A DNA stretch of 37,110 nucleotides from Candidatus Choladousia intestinigallinarum (GTDB lineage: Bacteria; Bacillota; Clostridia; Lachnospirales; Lachnospiraceae). The notes under the pieces were generated by a model. The model was not told the DNA's origin and made no database searches. It worked only from the letters and a program-made list of their open reading frames with translations. The translations under genes were made by a program, and so were the position numbers. Of this stretch, positions 7,894 to 17,516 are shown one piece after another. How positions within the stretch are numbered: the first letter of the stretch is position 1; every line of letters starts with the position of its first letter. Location: NCBI GenBank assembly GCA_018712605.1, contig DVGR01000015.1:1-37110 (forward strand), in the 5' to 3' direction.

Positions 7894-9993
7894 ATGGATA
7901 AAAATATGGAATTGGACGAGATTTTGAGGGAGCGGTACTGTCTGGCTTCCCGGCGGATTTCAGAGATCTGCGGGGAAGAGACGGTTCCTGCCCCCTTTTA
8001 CAATTTTTTCAGGGAAACTGCAAAGTTTCTGGCCCAGATGGCTGCCTGGAAGGAGGCCCTGGAATCCGGGGAGACAGAAACGTACACTCTGGAGCAGTGG
8101 CAGGAGAAGAACAGGGAGCTGTATGAGGATATTCTTCCCCAGCAGTATGGATCTTCCTTTGGCAATCCCGATTACGCCCAGGAGATTCTGGGGGGAGAGT
8201 ACGGGAAGCTTCTTGGATTTCTTTACACGGAGCTGCGTTCCCTGATTGTTTACATTTTCGAGGGATGTCTGGAAGAGACAGTGGTGCATCTGGAGCTGTT
8301 CATCGAAGTTTATAACTGCTTTGAGCAGGAAGAGCTTCCCACGCCCAAAGAACTCCGGGATATTTTGTACTGGTTTGCCAGCGATTACAGCGAGCTTTTT
8401 GTGGGGAGGCGGATTCGGGAATCCGTGGATCCCTCCCTGGATTTCGCACTGAAAATTCTCATGGAATCGGATCTTGAGGATCTTCGATACCTGTACCGGT
8501 ATGGAGAGTATGTGTCAGAGAATGAGCTGGAGACAGCCCGTTTCCTGAACAGCCTCAGCCAGGAGGAAGTGCAGGCTATGGCGGATACGTATACGGAAGG
8601 ATACCGGGTCGGCTTTGCCGTGGACGGCAAGGATATTTCTCTGAAGAGAACCGTAAATATCCGCTATAATCTGGGATTTGAACGGATGGTGCGCCAGGCT
8701 GTGAAGAATTTCAGGGCAATAGGCCTTGAACCCGTGATCTACCGGGCGGCGGCAAGCGTGGTGAATAAACGGCAGAGCGCCAGGATCGGGTATACGGGAG
8801 CAGTTCCCAATAAGCAGTTTGAATACGATCACAGAGCGGATCAGGCCCTCTTCCTGGATCGGAAATTTATGGAGCGGAAGCTGGGAGTGATGCGGACTGT
8901 CTACGAACAGTATAAGGAACTTGCCAAAGTTCATGGCGGCCCAGCCGTGATTGAAGTTTTCGGGGAAGAACAGTTCGTGCCTGAGCCAAAAGATACGGCG
9001 TATAAGTTTTCTCCAAAACAGCAGCAGATTCTGGTGGAGATGAACCAGGAGGCGGGACAGCTTACGAACCAGTATATTCCGGGAGACGAGAGAAGCTTTA
9101 CGATTATCGCCTTCCCCATTCCCGAGATCGGAGAAAATTTCCAGGAGATCTTCCGGGAGACGGTTAAAATTAACACGCTGGATTCGGCAAAATACAGAAA
9201 GATCCAGCAGCATTTAATCGATGCCCTGGATCAGGGGGAATACGTCCATATAAAAGGAAAAGGTGAGAACAGAACGGATCTGAGAGTGGCTCTGGCGCCT
9301 TTGGAGGATCCCTCGTCCCAGACCTTGTTTGAAAATTGTGTGGCGGACGTGAATATTCCTGTGGGGGAGGTGTTCACCTCACCGAGACTTTCCGGTACGG
9401 AAGGGATTCTCCATGTGACGCAGGTTTATCTGTCCGGGCTTTTATACAAGGACTTGGAGATTCGTCTGAAAGATGGAAAGGTGACGGAATATTCCTGCGG
9501 GAACTTTGAAAACAGAGAGGAGAATCTGGAATATATAAAGGAAAATGTCCTGTTCCAGCATGAGACGCTTCCCCTGGGCGAATTTGCCATAGGCACCAAT
9601 ACCACAGCGTATGCCATGGCTCAGAAATACGGCATTGCGGCTAAGCTGCCCATCCTCATTGCGGAGAAGATGGGGCCGCACTTCGCTCTGGGAGACACGT
9701 GTTTTTCCTGGCAGGAGGATGTGCCTGTCTTTAATATGGACAACGGCAAGGAAATCATTGCCAGAGACAATGAGATTTCTCTGCTTCGCAGGGAGGATTT
9801 TTCCAGGGCATACTTTAACTGCCACACGGACATTACCATTCCCTATGAGGAACTGGATTTTATCCGGGTGGTGACCGGGACTGGGGAAGAGATCTCCCTG
9901 ATCGAGGACGGACATTTCGTCCTGCCGGGCACGGAGGAACTAAATGAGCCATTGACAATGGAAGAATCTCTTAGTAAAATTAAAAATCAATAA
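7894..9993 (+). CDS. M29-type (aminopeptidase T-like) metallopeptidase with long N-terminal extension
   Basis: The 699-aa product has a C-terminal half resembling peptidase family M29, metal-dependent cytosolic aminopeptidases. Candidate metal ligands are visible in order: E492 in GEVFTSP, E563 in LGEFAIGTN, H596 in GPHFALG, and H644 and D646 in CHTDITI. M29 enzymes are usually about 370-410 aa. Here roughly 260 extra residues precede the catalytic domain; they are acidic and helical, with many aromatic residues, and I do not recognise them as a domain. There is no signal peptide, so it is cytosolic. The gene ends 18 bases before purE and may be cotranscribed with it. Its role is probably peptide turnover. 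Confidence 0.8.
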   Translation: MDKNMELDEILRERYCLASRRISEICGEETVPAPFYNFFRETAKFLAQMAAWKEALESGETETYTLEQWQEKNRELYEDILPQQYGSSFGNPDYAQEILGGEYGKLLGFLYTELRSLIVYIFEGCLEETVVHLELFIEVYNCFEQEELPTPKELRDILYWFASDYSELFVGRRIRESVDPSLDFALKILMESDLEDLRYLYRYGEYVSENELETARFLNSLSQEEVQAMADTYTEGYRVGFAVDGKDISLKRTVNIRYNLGFERMVRQAVKNFRAIGLEPVIYRAAASVVNKRQSARIGYTGAVPNKQFEYDHRADQALFLDRKFMERKLGVMRTVYEQYKELAKVHGGPAVIEVFGEEQFVPEPKDTAYKFSPKQQQILVEMNQEAGQLTNQYIPGDERSFTIIAFPIPEIGENFQEIFRETVKINTLDSAKYRKIQQHLIDALDQGEYVHIKGKGENRTDLRVALAPLEDPSSQTLFENCVADVNIPVGEVFTSPRLSGTEGILHVTQVYLSGLLYKDLEIRLKDGKVTEYSCGNFENREENLEYIKENVLFQHETLPLGEFAIGTNTTAYAMAQKYGIAAKLPILIAEKMGPHFALGDTCFSWQEDVPVFNMDNGKEIIARDNEISLLRREDFSRAYFNCHTDITIPYEELDFIRVVTGTGEEISLIEDGHFVLPGTEELNEPLTMEESLSKIKNQ

Positions 9994-10011
9994 ACAAAAA
10001 GGAGTAAGACG

Positions 10012-10518
10012 ATGGCAAAAGTAGGGATTGTGATGGGAAGCGATTCAGACATGCCCGTGATGGCCAAGGCTGCGGACATGCTGGAAAAATTTGGGATTGA
10101 GTATGAGATGACGATTATATCGGCCCACAGGGAGCCGGAGGTTTTCTTTGAATATGCGAAAACTGCCGAGGAAAAGGGATTTAAAGTGATTATTGCCGGA
10201 GCGGGGATGGCGGCTCATCTTCCGGGTATGTGCGCGGCGATTTTTCCTATGCCGGTGATTGGGATTCCCATGCATACTGCTTCGCTGGGGGGACAGGATT
10301 CCCTGTACTCCATTGTCCAGATGCCCTCCGGGATTCCGGTGGCCACGGTAGCCATCAACGGGGGAGCCAATGCGGGAATTCTTGCGGCCAAGATCCTGGC
10401 TGTGTCAGATCCCGAGCTGCTGGCCAAGGTGAAGGATTATGCCAGGGAGTTAAAGGAGCAGGTCCAGAAGAAGGATGCCAAGCTTCAGGAAAAAGGATAT
10501 AAAGAATACAGCAAATAA
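10012..10518 (+). CDS. purE: N5-carboxyaminoimidazole ribonucleotide mutase
   Basis: PurE converts N5-CAIR to CAIR in purine synthesis. The 168-aa product has the family blocks GSDSDMPVM (9-17), SAHREPE, AGAGMAAHLPGM, GIPMHTASLGGQDSLYSIVQMP, and the Ala-rich end of the Rossmann-like core. This is the class I type, which normally pairs with PurK; no purK is in the window. The SAHREPE block differs slightly from the common SAHRTP. GGAGTAAG lies just upstream of ATG 10012. It is the first of four purine genes in a row. Confidence 0.94.
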   Translation: MAKVGIVMGSDSDMPVMAKAADMLEKFGIEYEMTIISAHREPEVFFEYAKTAEEKGFKVIIAGAGMAAHLPGMCAAIFPMPVIGIPMHTASLGGQDSLYSIVQMPSGIPVATVAINGGANAGILAAKILAVSDPELLAKVKDYARELKEQVQKKDAKLQEKGYKEYSK

Positions 10519-10563
10519 GTGACGGTCAGGTGAGGGACGGTCTGTCTGTGCAGGAGGAAAAAG

Positions 10564-11589
10564 ATGGATTATAAGAACGCAGGTGTGGATATTGAAGCAG
10601 GTTATAAATCTGTGGAGCTGATGAAAGAACATATTAAGAAGACCATGAGGCCGGAGGTGCTGACGAATATCGGCGGATTCTCCGGGGCCTTTTCCATGGA
10701 AGCCTTTAAAGGGATGGAGAAGCCCACCCTGGTATCGGGAACGGACGGTGTGGGAACGAAGCTGAAGCTGGCTTTTCTTTTAGACCGGCATGACACAGTG
10801 GGGATCGACTGTGTGGCCATGTGCGTAAATGACATAGCCTGCGCAGGCGGGGAACCTCTTTTCTTCCTGGACTATATTGCCTGCGGGAAGAATTATCCCG
10901 AGAAGATTGCCCAGATCGTAAAGGGAGTTGCAGAAGGCTGTTCCCAGGCAGGGGCGGCTTTGATCGGCGGCGAGACGGCGGAGATGCCGGGATTTTATCC
11001 AGAGGATGAGTACGACCTGGCAGGATTCGCAGTGGGCGTGGTAGACGAAAAGGATCTGATTACGGGGAAAGAGCTTCAGGAGGGGGATGTGCTTCTGGGA
11101 CTTGCTTCCTCTGGCGTTCACAGCAACGGCTTCTCTCTGGTGAGAAAGGTTTTCCCCATGGAGAGGGAAGCGTTGGAGACATATTATGAAGAGCTGGGAG
11201 CCACCCTGGGGGAAACCCTTTTGGCCCCAACTAAGATTTATGTAAAAGCTCTGAGAAATATTAAGGAGAGCGGCGTGAAGATTAAGGCCTGCAGCCATAT
11301 TACGGGGGGAGGCTTCTATGAGAATGTTCCCCGTATGCTCAAAGACGGCGTACAGGCTGTGATTCAGAAGGACAGCTATCCGGTACCGCCTATTTTCAGG
11401 CTGCTGGCTGAAAAAGGCGGGATTGAAGAGAAAATGATGTATAATACTTACAATATGGGAATCGGCATGGTTATCGCCGTATCGCCTCAGGATGCCCAGG
11501 CAGCGGCAAAGGCAGCCCAGGCCGCTGGAGAAAAGGTATATTCCATCGGAAAAATCCAGGCTGGAGAAAAGGGAGTTGTATTATGCTGA
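10564..11589 (+). CDS. purM: Phosphoribosylformylglycinamidine cyclo-ligase (AIR synthetase)
   Basis: PurM closes the imidazole ring of AIR using ATP. The 341-aa protein is the normal length and shows [12 protein letters not shown] at the N terminus, the ATP/substrate loop [23 protein letters not shown], and [12 protein letters not shown]. All are diagnostic for PurM. Its last codons overlap the start of purN by 7 bases, indicating translational coupling. Confidence 0.96.
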   Translation: MDYKNAGVDIEAGYKSVELMKEHIKKTMRPEVLTNIGGFSGAFSMEAFKGMEKPTLVSGTDGVGTKLKLAFLLDRHDTVGIDCVAMCVNDIACAGGEPLFFLDYIACGKNYPEKIAQIVKGVAEGCSQAGAALIGGETAEMPGFYPEDEYDLAGFAVGVVDEKDLITGKELQEGDVLLGLASSGVHSNGFSLVRKVFPMEREALETYYEELGATLGETLLAPTKIYVKALRNIKESGVKIKACSHITGGGFYENVPRMLKDGVQAVIQKDSYPVPPIFRLLAEKGGIEEKMMYNTYNMGIGMVIAVSPQDAQAAAKAAQAAGEKVYSIGKIQAGEKGVVLC

Positions 11590-12218
11590 AGACGGCAGTG
11601 ATGGTATCTGGAGGGGGCACAAACCTCCAGGCGATCTTGGACGGGATCCGGGACGGAGGGATCACCAACACGGAAATCGTTCTGGTGATCAGCAACAATC
11701 AAAATGCCTATGCCCTTGAGAGGGCCAGGCAGGCGGGCATCCCTTCCGTGTGCATTACCAGAAAGGATTATCCTGTGCCGGAAGAGTTTGACAGGGCCCT
11801 TTTGAAGACGCTTCAGGAGTCTGGGGCGGAGCTGGTGGTTTTGGCCGGCTGCCTTGTGGTCATTGGAGAGAGCATTGTGCAAACTTATCCCAACCGGATT
11901 ATCAATATCCATCCGGCTCTGATTCCTTCCTTCTGCGGCACAGGCTACTATGGGCTGAAGGTTCATGAGGAGGCGCTGAAGCGGGGGGTAAAGGTGACAG
12001 GAGCCACTGTACATTTTGTGGACGGCGGCACAGATACCGGCCCCATTCTTCTGCAGAAGGCAGTGGAGGTAAAGCAGGGAGATTCTCCTAAAGAACTGCA
12101 GCTTCGGGTGATGCAGGAGGCGGAATGGGTGATCCTTCCCAAGGCCATTGATCTCATTGCCAATGGAAGGGTGACTGTGGAAGACGGGAAGGCTTTGATT
12201 TTGGAGGAAGACAGATGA
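11583..12218 (+). CDS. purN: Phosphoribosylglycinamide formyltransferase
   Basis: PurN transfers a formyl group from 10-formyl-THF to GAR. The 211-aa product begins with the [13 protein letters not shown] phosphate-binding loop and has the catalytic block [10 protein letters not shown], then [19 protein letters not shown], which carries the conserved Asp. One deviation is that the usual MRIL segment before the catalytic block reads GCLVVIG. The start overlaps the end of purM and the stop overlaps purD (ATGA). Confidence 0.95.
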   Translation: MLKTAVMVSGGGTNLQAILDGIRDGGITNTEIVLVISNNQNAYALERARQAGIPSVCITRKDYPVPEEFDRALLKTLQESGAELVVLAGCLVVIGESIVQTYPNRIINIHPALIPSFCGTGYYGLKVHEEALKRGVKVTGATVHFVDGGTDTGPILLQKAVEVKQGDSPKELQLRVMQEAEWVILPKAIDLIANGRVTVEDGKALILEEDR

Positions 12219-13486
12219 AAGTATTGATAGTAGGAAGCGGCGGCAGAGAGCACGCCATAGCCTGGAAGGTGGCTCAGAGCCCCAAGGTGGATAAAATCTA
12301 CTGTGCTCCGGGCAATGCCGGCATTGAGGAATACGCAGAGTGTGTGAACATAAAGGCCATGGATTTTCAAGGATTGGCGGATTTTGCCCAGGAGAAGGGC
12401 GTGGATCTGACGGTGATCGGCATGGACGATCCCCTGGTGGGAGGTGTGGTCGACGTCTTTGAATCCAAAGGACTCAAAGTATTCGGTCCCAGGAAGAATG
12501 CGGCTATCCTGGAGGGTTCCAAAGCTTTTTCCAAGGATCTTATGAAAAAGTACGGGATTCCCACGGCAGCCTATGAGACCTTTACGGATCCGGGAGAAGC
12601 CCTGGCTTATCTGGAAACGGCAAAATACCCCGTAGTGCTGAAGGCAGACGGACTGGCCCTGGGCAAGGGCGTGCTGATCTGCGCCACCCATGAGGAAGCC
12701 AGGGAAGGCGTCCGCACTATTATGGAAGACCGGAAATTCGGCGATGCGGGAAGCAAAATGGTAGTGGAGGAATTCATGACCGGCCGGGAAGTGTCGGTGC
12801 TGTCCTTCGTAGACGGAAAGACCATCCGCACCATGACCTCCGCTCAGGATCATAAGAGAGCTGGAGACGGAGACACGGGCCTGAATACAGGGGGAATGGG
12901 AACCTTTTCTCCAAGTCCCTTCTATACAAAAGAAGTGGATGCATTCTGCAGGGCCCATATTTACCAGCCCACGGTGGATGCCATGGCGGCGGAGGGACGT
13001 CCTTTCAAGGGAGTGATTTTCTTCGGGCTGATGCTGACTCCCGAGGGCCCCAGGGTACTGGAATACAATGCCCGGTTCGGCGATCCTGAGGCCCAGGTGG
13101 TGCTTCCCAGGATGAAGACCGACATTGTAGAGGTGTTTGAAGCCTGCATTGACGGGACGCTGGATCAGATAGAGCTGGAATTTGAAGATAATGCGGCTGT
13201 CTGCGTGGTGCTGGCCTCCAAGGGATATCCGGTGAGCTATGAGAAGGGCTATCCTATATCCGGGCTGGATGTTTTTAAGGACAAGTCAGGATATTATGCT
13301 TTTCATGCAGGCACTGCCAAGGGAGAGGCAGGCATTGTGACGAACGGAGGAAGGGTGCTGGGAATTACAGCTACAGGGGAGGACTTGAAGAGCGCCAGGA
13401 AAAACGCCTATGAGGCCGTTCAGTGGGTTTCTTTTGAAAACAAATATTACAGGAACGATATCGGAAAGGCGATTGACGAAGCGTAG
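12215..13486 (+). CDS. purD: Phosphoribosylamine--glycine ligase (GAR synthetase)
   Basis: PurD is an ATP-grasp ligase joining phosphoribosylamine and glycine. The 423-aa product has the N-terminal GSGGREHAIAWK block, the ATP-grasp segment VLKADGLALGKGV, then TGLNTGGMG and ARFGDPEAQVVLPR, all typical. Length is normal. It begins at ATG 12215, sharing ATGA with the purN stop, and ends the purE-M-N-D run. purF, purL, purC and purH are not here, so the pathway must be completed elsewhere. Confidence 0.96.
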   Translation: MKVLIVGSGGREHAIAWKVAQSPKVDKIYCAPGNAGIEEYAECVNIKAMDFQGLADFAQEKGVDLTVIGMDDPLVGGVVDVFESKGLKVFGPRKNAAILEGSKAFSKDLMKKYGIPTAAYETFTDPGEALAYLETAKYPVVLKADGLALGKGVLICATHEEAREGVRTIMEDRKFGDAGSKMVVEEFMTGREVSVLSFVDGKTIRTMTSAQDHKRAGDGDTGLNTGGMGTFSPSPFYTKEVDAFCRAHIYQPTVDAMAAEGRPFKGVIFFGLMLTPEGPRVLEYNARFGDPEAQVVLPRMKTDIVEVFEACIDGTLDQIELEFEDNAAVCVVLASKGYPVSYEKGYPISGLDVFKDKSGYYAFHAGTAKGEAGIVTNGGRVLGITATGEDLKSARKNAYEAVQWVSFENKYYRNDIGKAIDEA

Positions 13487-13521
13487 CGAGCGGTCAGAAG
13501 CTGAAAAGGAGAGTATAGATA

Positions 13522-14562
13522 ATGAAAAAGACGAGATGTATACGTTATATCACGGCAGTCATTCTGGGAATGCTGGTCTGGCTGTGCGGCGCCGTGGCCT
13601 TAGCTGAGGAAGCGTCTGGGGACAATTCCCTGTCCTCTCTGGGGATTGCCACAGAGGGTGTCACGGTATCACCGGAGTTTTTGTACAGTACCATTGAGTA
13701 CAATGTGACGGTTCCAGCGGGCACAACGGAGCTTTCCCTGGATCCGGTGACATCGAACCCCACAGCCACGATTACGGACATTTCAGGAACAACTCTGGAA
13801 AACGGGGCGGGGACGGTTTCCATTACCGTGGAAGCTGCAAACGGCTCCCAGTGTACATACTACCTCTATGTAACGCCGGATGAGAGCGCCGGAGCGGCGC
13901 CCCAGAGCGAGAGCCAGGCGCAGACGGAGACAGAAACGGAGACGGAGACCGAGACAGAAACGGAGACGGAAGATCCGCGGTATGTCACTGTGTCACGGGA
14001 ATCTCTTACGGCTACGGAAAACACAATCTCAACCCTGCGGGAAGAGACCAGCAGCTACCGTGACCGAGTGGAGCTTCTCCAGTGGATTCTCTATGGAATG
14101 ATTGCGTTCTGCGTGATCCTTCTCTTCGTTGTGGTAAATCTGCTTCTGAAGAAAAAGGATTTAAAGACGGAGCTGGAGTCCTACAGGGAGTACGGCTATA
14201 CCCCGGAAGAGATGCCGGAGGAAGACAGAAAGCCTAAAAAAGAGAAGAAGAAAAAGAAGAAGCGCAGAAAAGAAGAGCCGGAGGAAGAAGAGCTTTACGA
14301 CGGATACCAGGGGGAGGATTCTTCCTATTACCCTGAAGGAGAGGAATGGCAGATGCCGGAGCAGGAGACTGAACAGGAGCCGGCGGCGCCTTCGGAGCCG
14401 GAACCGCTCAGGGATGATCCAGAGCAGGTTCCAAAGCCCTCCAGAGCCAGGAAGAAAGCAAAGAAAATGCCGGAATATCAGAAGCCGGAGCCGGCGGCAA
14501 AATATGAACCGCCCACGGACACAAAAGAAAACGACGTGGAAATTAACATGATAGATCTCTAA
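13522..14562 (+). CDS. Membrane protein with cadherin-like beta-sandwich domain and charged cytosolic tail
   Basis: This 346-aa protein has a signal peptide (to about residue 29) and an extracellular cadherin-like beta-sandwich (about 36-117) with LSSLGIATEGVTVSPEF, YNVTVPAGTTEL and CTYYLYV. A TE dipeptide run (135-150) follows, then a heptad-like stretch and one membrane helix (187-209). The cytosolic tail is first strongly basic (238-250, nearly all K/R/E) and then acidic and Pro-rich. The domain resembles the Cadherin-like family PF12733, found in clostridial surface proteins. AAGGAG lies 10 bases before ATG 13522. It comes 35 bases after purD and before a hairpin, so it is probably the last gene of the unit. 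It could link envelope to cytosol, but its role is unknown. Confidence 0.82.
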   Translation: MKKTRCIRYITAVILGMLVWLCGAVALAEEASGDNSLSSLGIATEGVTVSPEFLYSTIEYNVTVPAGTTELSLDPVTSNPTATITDISGTTLENGAGTVSITVEAANGSQCTYYLYVTPDESAGAAPQSESQAQTETETETETETETETEDPRYVTVSRESLTATENTISTLREETSSYRDRVELLQWILYGMIAFCVILLFVVVNLLLKKKDLKTELESYREYGYTPEEMPEEDRKPKKEKKKKKKRRKEEPEEEELYDGYQGEDSSYYPEGEEWQMPEQETEQEPAAPSEPEPLRDDPEQVPKPSRARKKAKKMPEYQKPEPAAKYEPPTDTKENDVEINMIDL

Positions 14563-14570
14563 AACAAAAT

Positions 14571-14605
14571 GCCGAAGGTGCCGGAAAGCGCCTTCGGCGT
14601 TGCTG
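14571..14605 (+). terminator. Probable terminator after the purine unit
   Basis: GCCGAAGGTGC (14571-14581) pairs with GCGCCTTCGGC (14588-14598) over a 6-nt loop, with one G-T wobble. The tail GTTGCTGTTGCTT is only moderately T-rich, but the position between two transcription units supports the call. Confidence 0.65.
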
Positions 14606-14625
14606 TTGCTTCAGGAAAAACAGGG

Positions 14626-14653
14626 TTGACAAGAGAAAAAAGACTGTTATACT
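14626..14653 (+). promoter_or_regulatory. Promoter of the gntR-clpC operon
   Basis: TTGACA (14626-14631) and TATACT (14648-14653) are 16 bases apart. The leader to ATG 14682 is about 22 nt and carries AAAGGAGGAGAGG. AACAG and CTGTT arms flank the -35/spacer weakly and could be part of an operator for the GntR protein. Confidence 0.75.
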
Positions 14654-14681
14654 ATCCATATCACAAAGGAGGAGAGGCGCT

Positions 14682-15065
14682 ATGCTGATTGAGATAGATT
14701 TTCAGAGTGAGGAAGCCATCTATATGCAGCTGCGGAACCAGATTGTCCTGGGAATCGCATCGTCTATGCTGCGGGAGGGAGATCCTCTGCCTTCGGTGCG
14801 CCAGCTTGCAGAGGATATCGGAATTAATATGCATACGGTAAATAAAGCTTACGGTTTGCTGAGGCAGGAAGGGTTCCTTTCCATTGACCGGCGCCGGGGG
14901 GCTATAGTCGCCCTGGATGCCAATAAGAGCCAGGCTCTGGAGGAATTGAGAGCCAGGCTACACGTACTTCTTGCTAAAGGCATCTGCAAGCATATCTCCC
15001 GGGGGGAGATCCACGGGATTGTGGATGAGATTTATGACGAGTATTGTAATCAGGAGGAATTTTAA
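14682..15065 (+). CDS. GntR-family regulator, YtrA-type short form
   Basis: The 127-aa protein is a winged-helix GntR repressor of the short YtrA type. It has YMQLRNQIVLGIASSML, then LPSVRQLAEDIGINMHTVNKAY as the helix-turn-helix, QEGFL and RRGAIV as the wing, and only about 50 residues of helical tail, with no full ligand domain. YtrA-type proteins usually control an adjacent ABC transporter operon. Here the next gene is clpC, sharing one base (TAATG), so this protein probably controls clpC and itself. That is the place normally taken by CtsR. Confidence 0.9.
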   Translation: MLIEIDFQSEEAIYMQLRNQIVLGIASSMLREGDPLPSVRQLAEDIGINMHTVNKAYGLLRQEGFLSIDRRRGAIVALDANKSQALEELRARLHVLLAKGICKHISRGEIHGIVDEIYDEYCNQEEF

Positions 15066-17509
15066 TGCAGAGCAGATATACACAGAACGCTCTTCAGGTG
15101 CAGAAGCTGGCCCGGGAAGCGGCCAGGGAGTGCGGACACAGCTATGCCGGTTCAGAGCATCTGCTGATCGGGCTTCTTCGGGAGCCGGAGGGAACGGGAG
15201 GCGTGATCCTTCGGGAGAATAAGGTGGACGAAGAGAAGCTTCTGGCCTTGATCGACCAGCTTATCGCACCTGGTTCCGGGATGACAGTAAAAGAAAAGGG
15301 AGAGTGGACGCCCCGAGCGGCCGGTATTTTGGAGAGCAGCATAGATGAGGCCCATATTGTGGGGGATGCCCTGGCGGGAACGGAACATATCCTGCTGGCG
15401 ATTCTGAAAGATGTGGAATGTGCGGCTGCCAGGCTTCTGTATACCATGGGGATCAATCTCCAGAAGCTCTATGTGGAAGTGCTGGAGGTATTGGGGATCT
15501 CCGAGGATAAGATGAAGGAGCTTCTGCGGGATGTCAAGAACGGCGGCGAGAGCAGTACGCCGGTACTGGATCAGTACAGCACGGACCTTACGGAGCAGGC
15601 CAGAAACCACAGATTGGACGTGACGGTGGGACGGGAGCAGGAGATTAACCGGATGATCCAGATCCTCAGCCGGCGGACGAAGAATAATCCCTGCCTTATT
15701 GGGGAGCCCGGCGTGGGAAAGACGGCCATTGTGGAGGGCCTTGCCCAGAGGATTGTCAGCGGCCTTGTTCCGGAGCCTATGCAGGGCAAGCGGGTAGTAA
15801 CCCTGGATATGGCAGGCATGGTGGCCGGGTCCAAGTACAGGGGAGAGTTTGAAGAGCGGATTAAGAGGATTATCCGGGAGGTGGCCGGCAGCCGGGAAGT
15901 CCTTCTCTTTGTGGATGAGATCCACACCATCATTGGGGCCGGCGGAGCGGAGGGGGCCATGGATGCCTCTAATATTCTCAAGCCCTCCCTGTCCAGAGGG
16001 GAGATCCAGCTCATCGGCGCCACCACGGTGGGAGAGTACAGAAAATATATCGAAAAAGATCCTGCCCTGGAGAGAAGATTTCAGCCGGTCTACGTGGAAG
16101 AGCCTACCCAGGAAGAGGCCCTGACCATCCTGAAGGGACTTCGGCCTGCCTATGAGGCTCACCACCGGGTGAAGATTTCAGATGAGGCGTTGGAGGCGGC
16201 GGTAAAGCTTTCCTCAAGATACATCAACGACCGTTTTCTGCCGGATAAAGCCATCGACCTGATGGATGAGGCCGCATCCAAACGGCAGCTTGGGTACTTT
16301 AAGATGCCCGAAGGGCTGCAGAAGCTGGAGAAGGAATACCAGGAGCTGTTAGAGAAAAGGGAAGAGGCGGTGAAGCAGGGGGAATTTGAAGCTGCCAGAG
16401 AGTACAACCGCCAAAAAGAAAAAGCGGAGCAAAAGCTGAAGCGCCAGAGAGAAAAGCTCCAGAATCGGCAGGATTCCTGTGCGGAGGAGGTTTCCCGGGA
16501 GGATATCGAGGAAGTAGTGTCTGTGTGGACCAAGATACCGGTGCAGAAGCTGGCTGGTTCCGAGAGCCGCAGGCTTTTAAAGCTGGACCGTCTTCTGCAT
16601 CAGCGTGTGATCGGACAGGAAGAGGCTGTTCAGGCGGTGGCCAGGGCCATACGCAGGGGAAGATCCGGCCTGAAAAATCCTGCCAGGCCCATGGGCTCCT
16701 TCCTTTTCCTGGGGCCTACGGGTGTGGGAAAGACAGAGCTTGCCAAGGCATTGGCGGACGTTGTTTTCGGCAGCGAACAGGCTATTATTCGGGTTGATAT
16801 GTCAGAGTATATGGAGCGGCACAGTGTATCTAAGCTGGTGGGTTCCCCGCCTGGGTACGTGGGCTATGAGGAGGGAGGACAGCTCTCTGAGAAAGTGCGC
16901 CGCCATCCCTATTCCGTCGTGCTTTTCGATGAGATCGAAAAGGCCCACCCAGACGTATTCAATATTCTTCTCCAGGTTCTGGACGAGGGGCATATTACCG
17001 ACGGACAGGGGCGGAAGATTGATTTTAAGAATACGGTCCTGATCATGACTTCCAATGCCGGAGCCCAGTCCATTATGGCGCCGAAGCATCTGGGGTTTGG
17101 CGCTTCAGGGGATGTGAAGAAGGATTATGAGACCATGAAGGGAAGCGTCATGGAAGAAGTTCGGCGGATCTTTAAGCCGGAGTTTCTAAACAGGATTGAT
17201 GAGACGATTGTGTTCCATTCCCTGACGAAAGATGAGATCAAGAGTATTGCGGGATTGATTATTGAAGAGCTTCAGAACCGCTGCCTGCAGCAGACGGGAA
17301 TCCGCCTGAAGGTGAGTCCTGCTGTGAAGACCCATATTGCCGAGGCGGGATTTGATGAAAAATACGGGGCGAGACCTCTGCGCAGGGCTGTCCAGACGAA
17401 GCTGGAAGATCCTCTGGCGGAAGAGCTTCTGTCCGGGGAAGCCGGGCCTGGAGACGTGGTTCTTGCCTCCCTGAAGAAGGGAAAGATAGAATTTTCTATA
17501 GAAAAATAA
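15065..17509 (+). CDS. clpC: AAA+ unfoldase ClpC, ATPase subunit of Clp protease
   Basis: The 814-aa protein unfolds substrates for ClpP. It has two Clp N-terminal repeats (about 1-140), the first AAA+ module with Walker A GEPGVGKTA (213-221) and Walker B LLFVDEIHT, a middle domain with a UVR motif around EFEAAREYNRQ (440-448), and the second module with GPTGVGKTE (550-558) and VVLFDEIEKAHPD. A ClpP-docking loop LGF lies at 676-678. The UVR motif and size identify ClpC rather than ClpB or ClpA. The start overlaps the gntR stop by one base. No mcsA or mcsB is present, so adaptor and arginine-kinase control are either absent or encoded elsewhere. Confidence 0.95.
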   Translation: MQSRYTQNALQVQKLAREAARECGHSYAGSEHLLIGLLREPEGTGGVILRENKVDEEKLLALIDQLIAPGSGMTVKEKGEWTPRAAGILESSIDEAHIVGDALAGTEHILLAILKDVECAAARLLYTMGINLQKLYVEVLEVLGISEDKMKELLRDVKNGGESSTPVLDQYSTDLTEQARNHRLDVTVGREQEINRMIQILSRRTKNNPCLIGEPGVGKTAIVEGLAQRIVSGLVPEPMQGKRVVTLDMAGMVAGSKYRGEFEERIKRIIREVAGSREVLLFVDEIHTIIGAGGAEGAMDASNILKPSLSRGEIQLIGATTVGEYRKYIEKDPALERRFQPVYVEEPTQEEALTILKGLRPAYEAHHRVKISDEALEAAVKLSSRYINDRFLPDKAIDLMDEAASKRQLGYFKMPEGLQKLEKEYQELLEKREEAVKQGEFEAAREYNRQKEKAEQKLKRQREKLQNRQDSCAEEVSREDIEEVVSVWTKIPVQKLAGSESRRLLKLDRLLHQRVIGQEEAVQAVARAIRRGRSGLKNPARPMGSFLFLGPTGVGKTELAKALADVVFGSEQAIIRVDMSEYMERHSVSKLVGSPPGYVGYEEGGQLSEKVRRHPYSVVLFDEIEKAHPDVFNILLQVLDEGHITDGQGRKIDFKNTVLIMTSNAGAQSIMAPKHLGFGASGDVKKDYETMKGSVMEEVRRIFKPEFLNRIDETIVFHSLTKDEIKSIAGLIIEELQNRCLQQTGIRLKVSPAVKTHIAEAGFDEKYGARPLRRAVQTKLEDPLAEELLSGEAGPGDVVLASLKKGKIEFSIEK

Positions 17510-17516
17510 GATGCCA

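Noticed and set aside
15152-16165. A 337-codon minus-strand open frame over clpC
   Set aside because: It is the complement of well-conserved Clp and AAA+ motifs and is not supported by any start signal.
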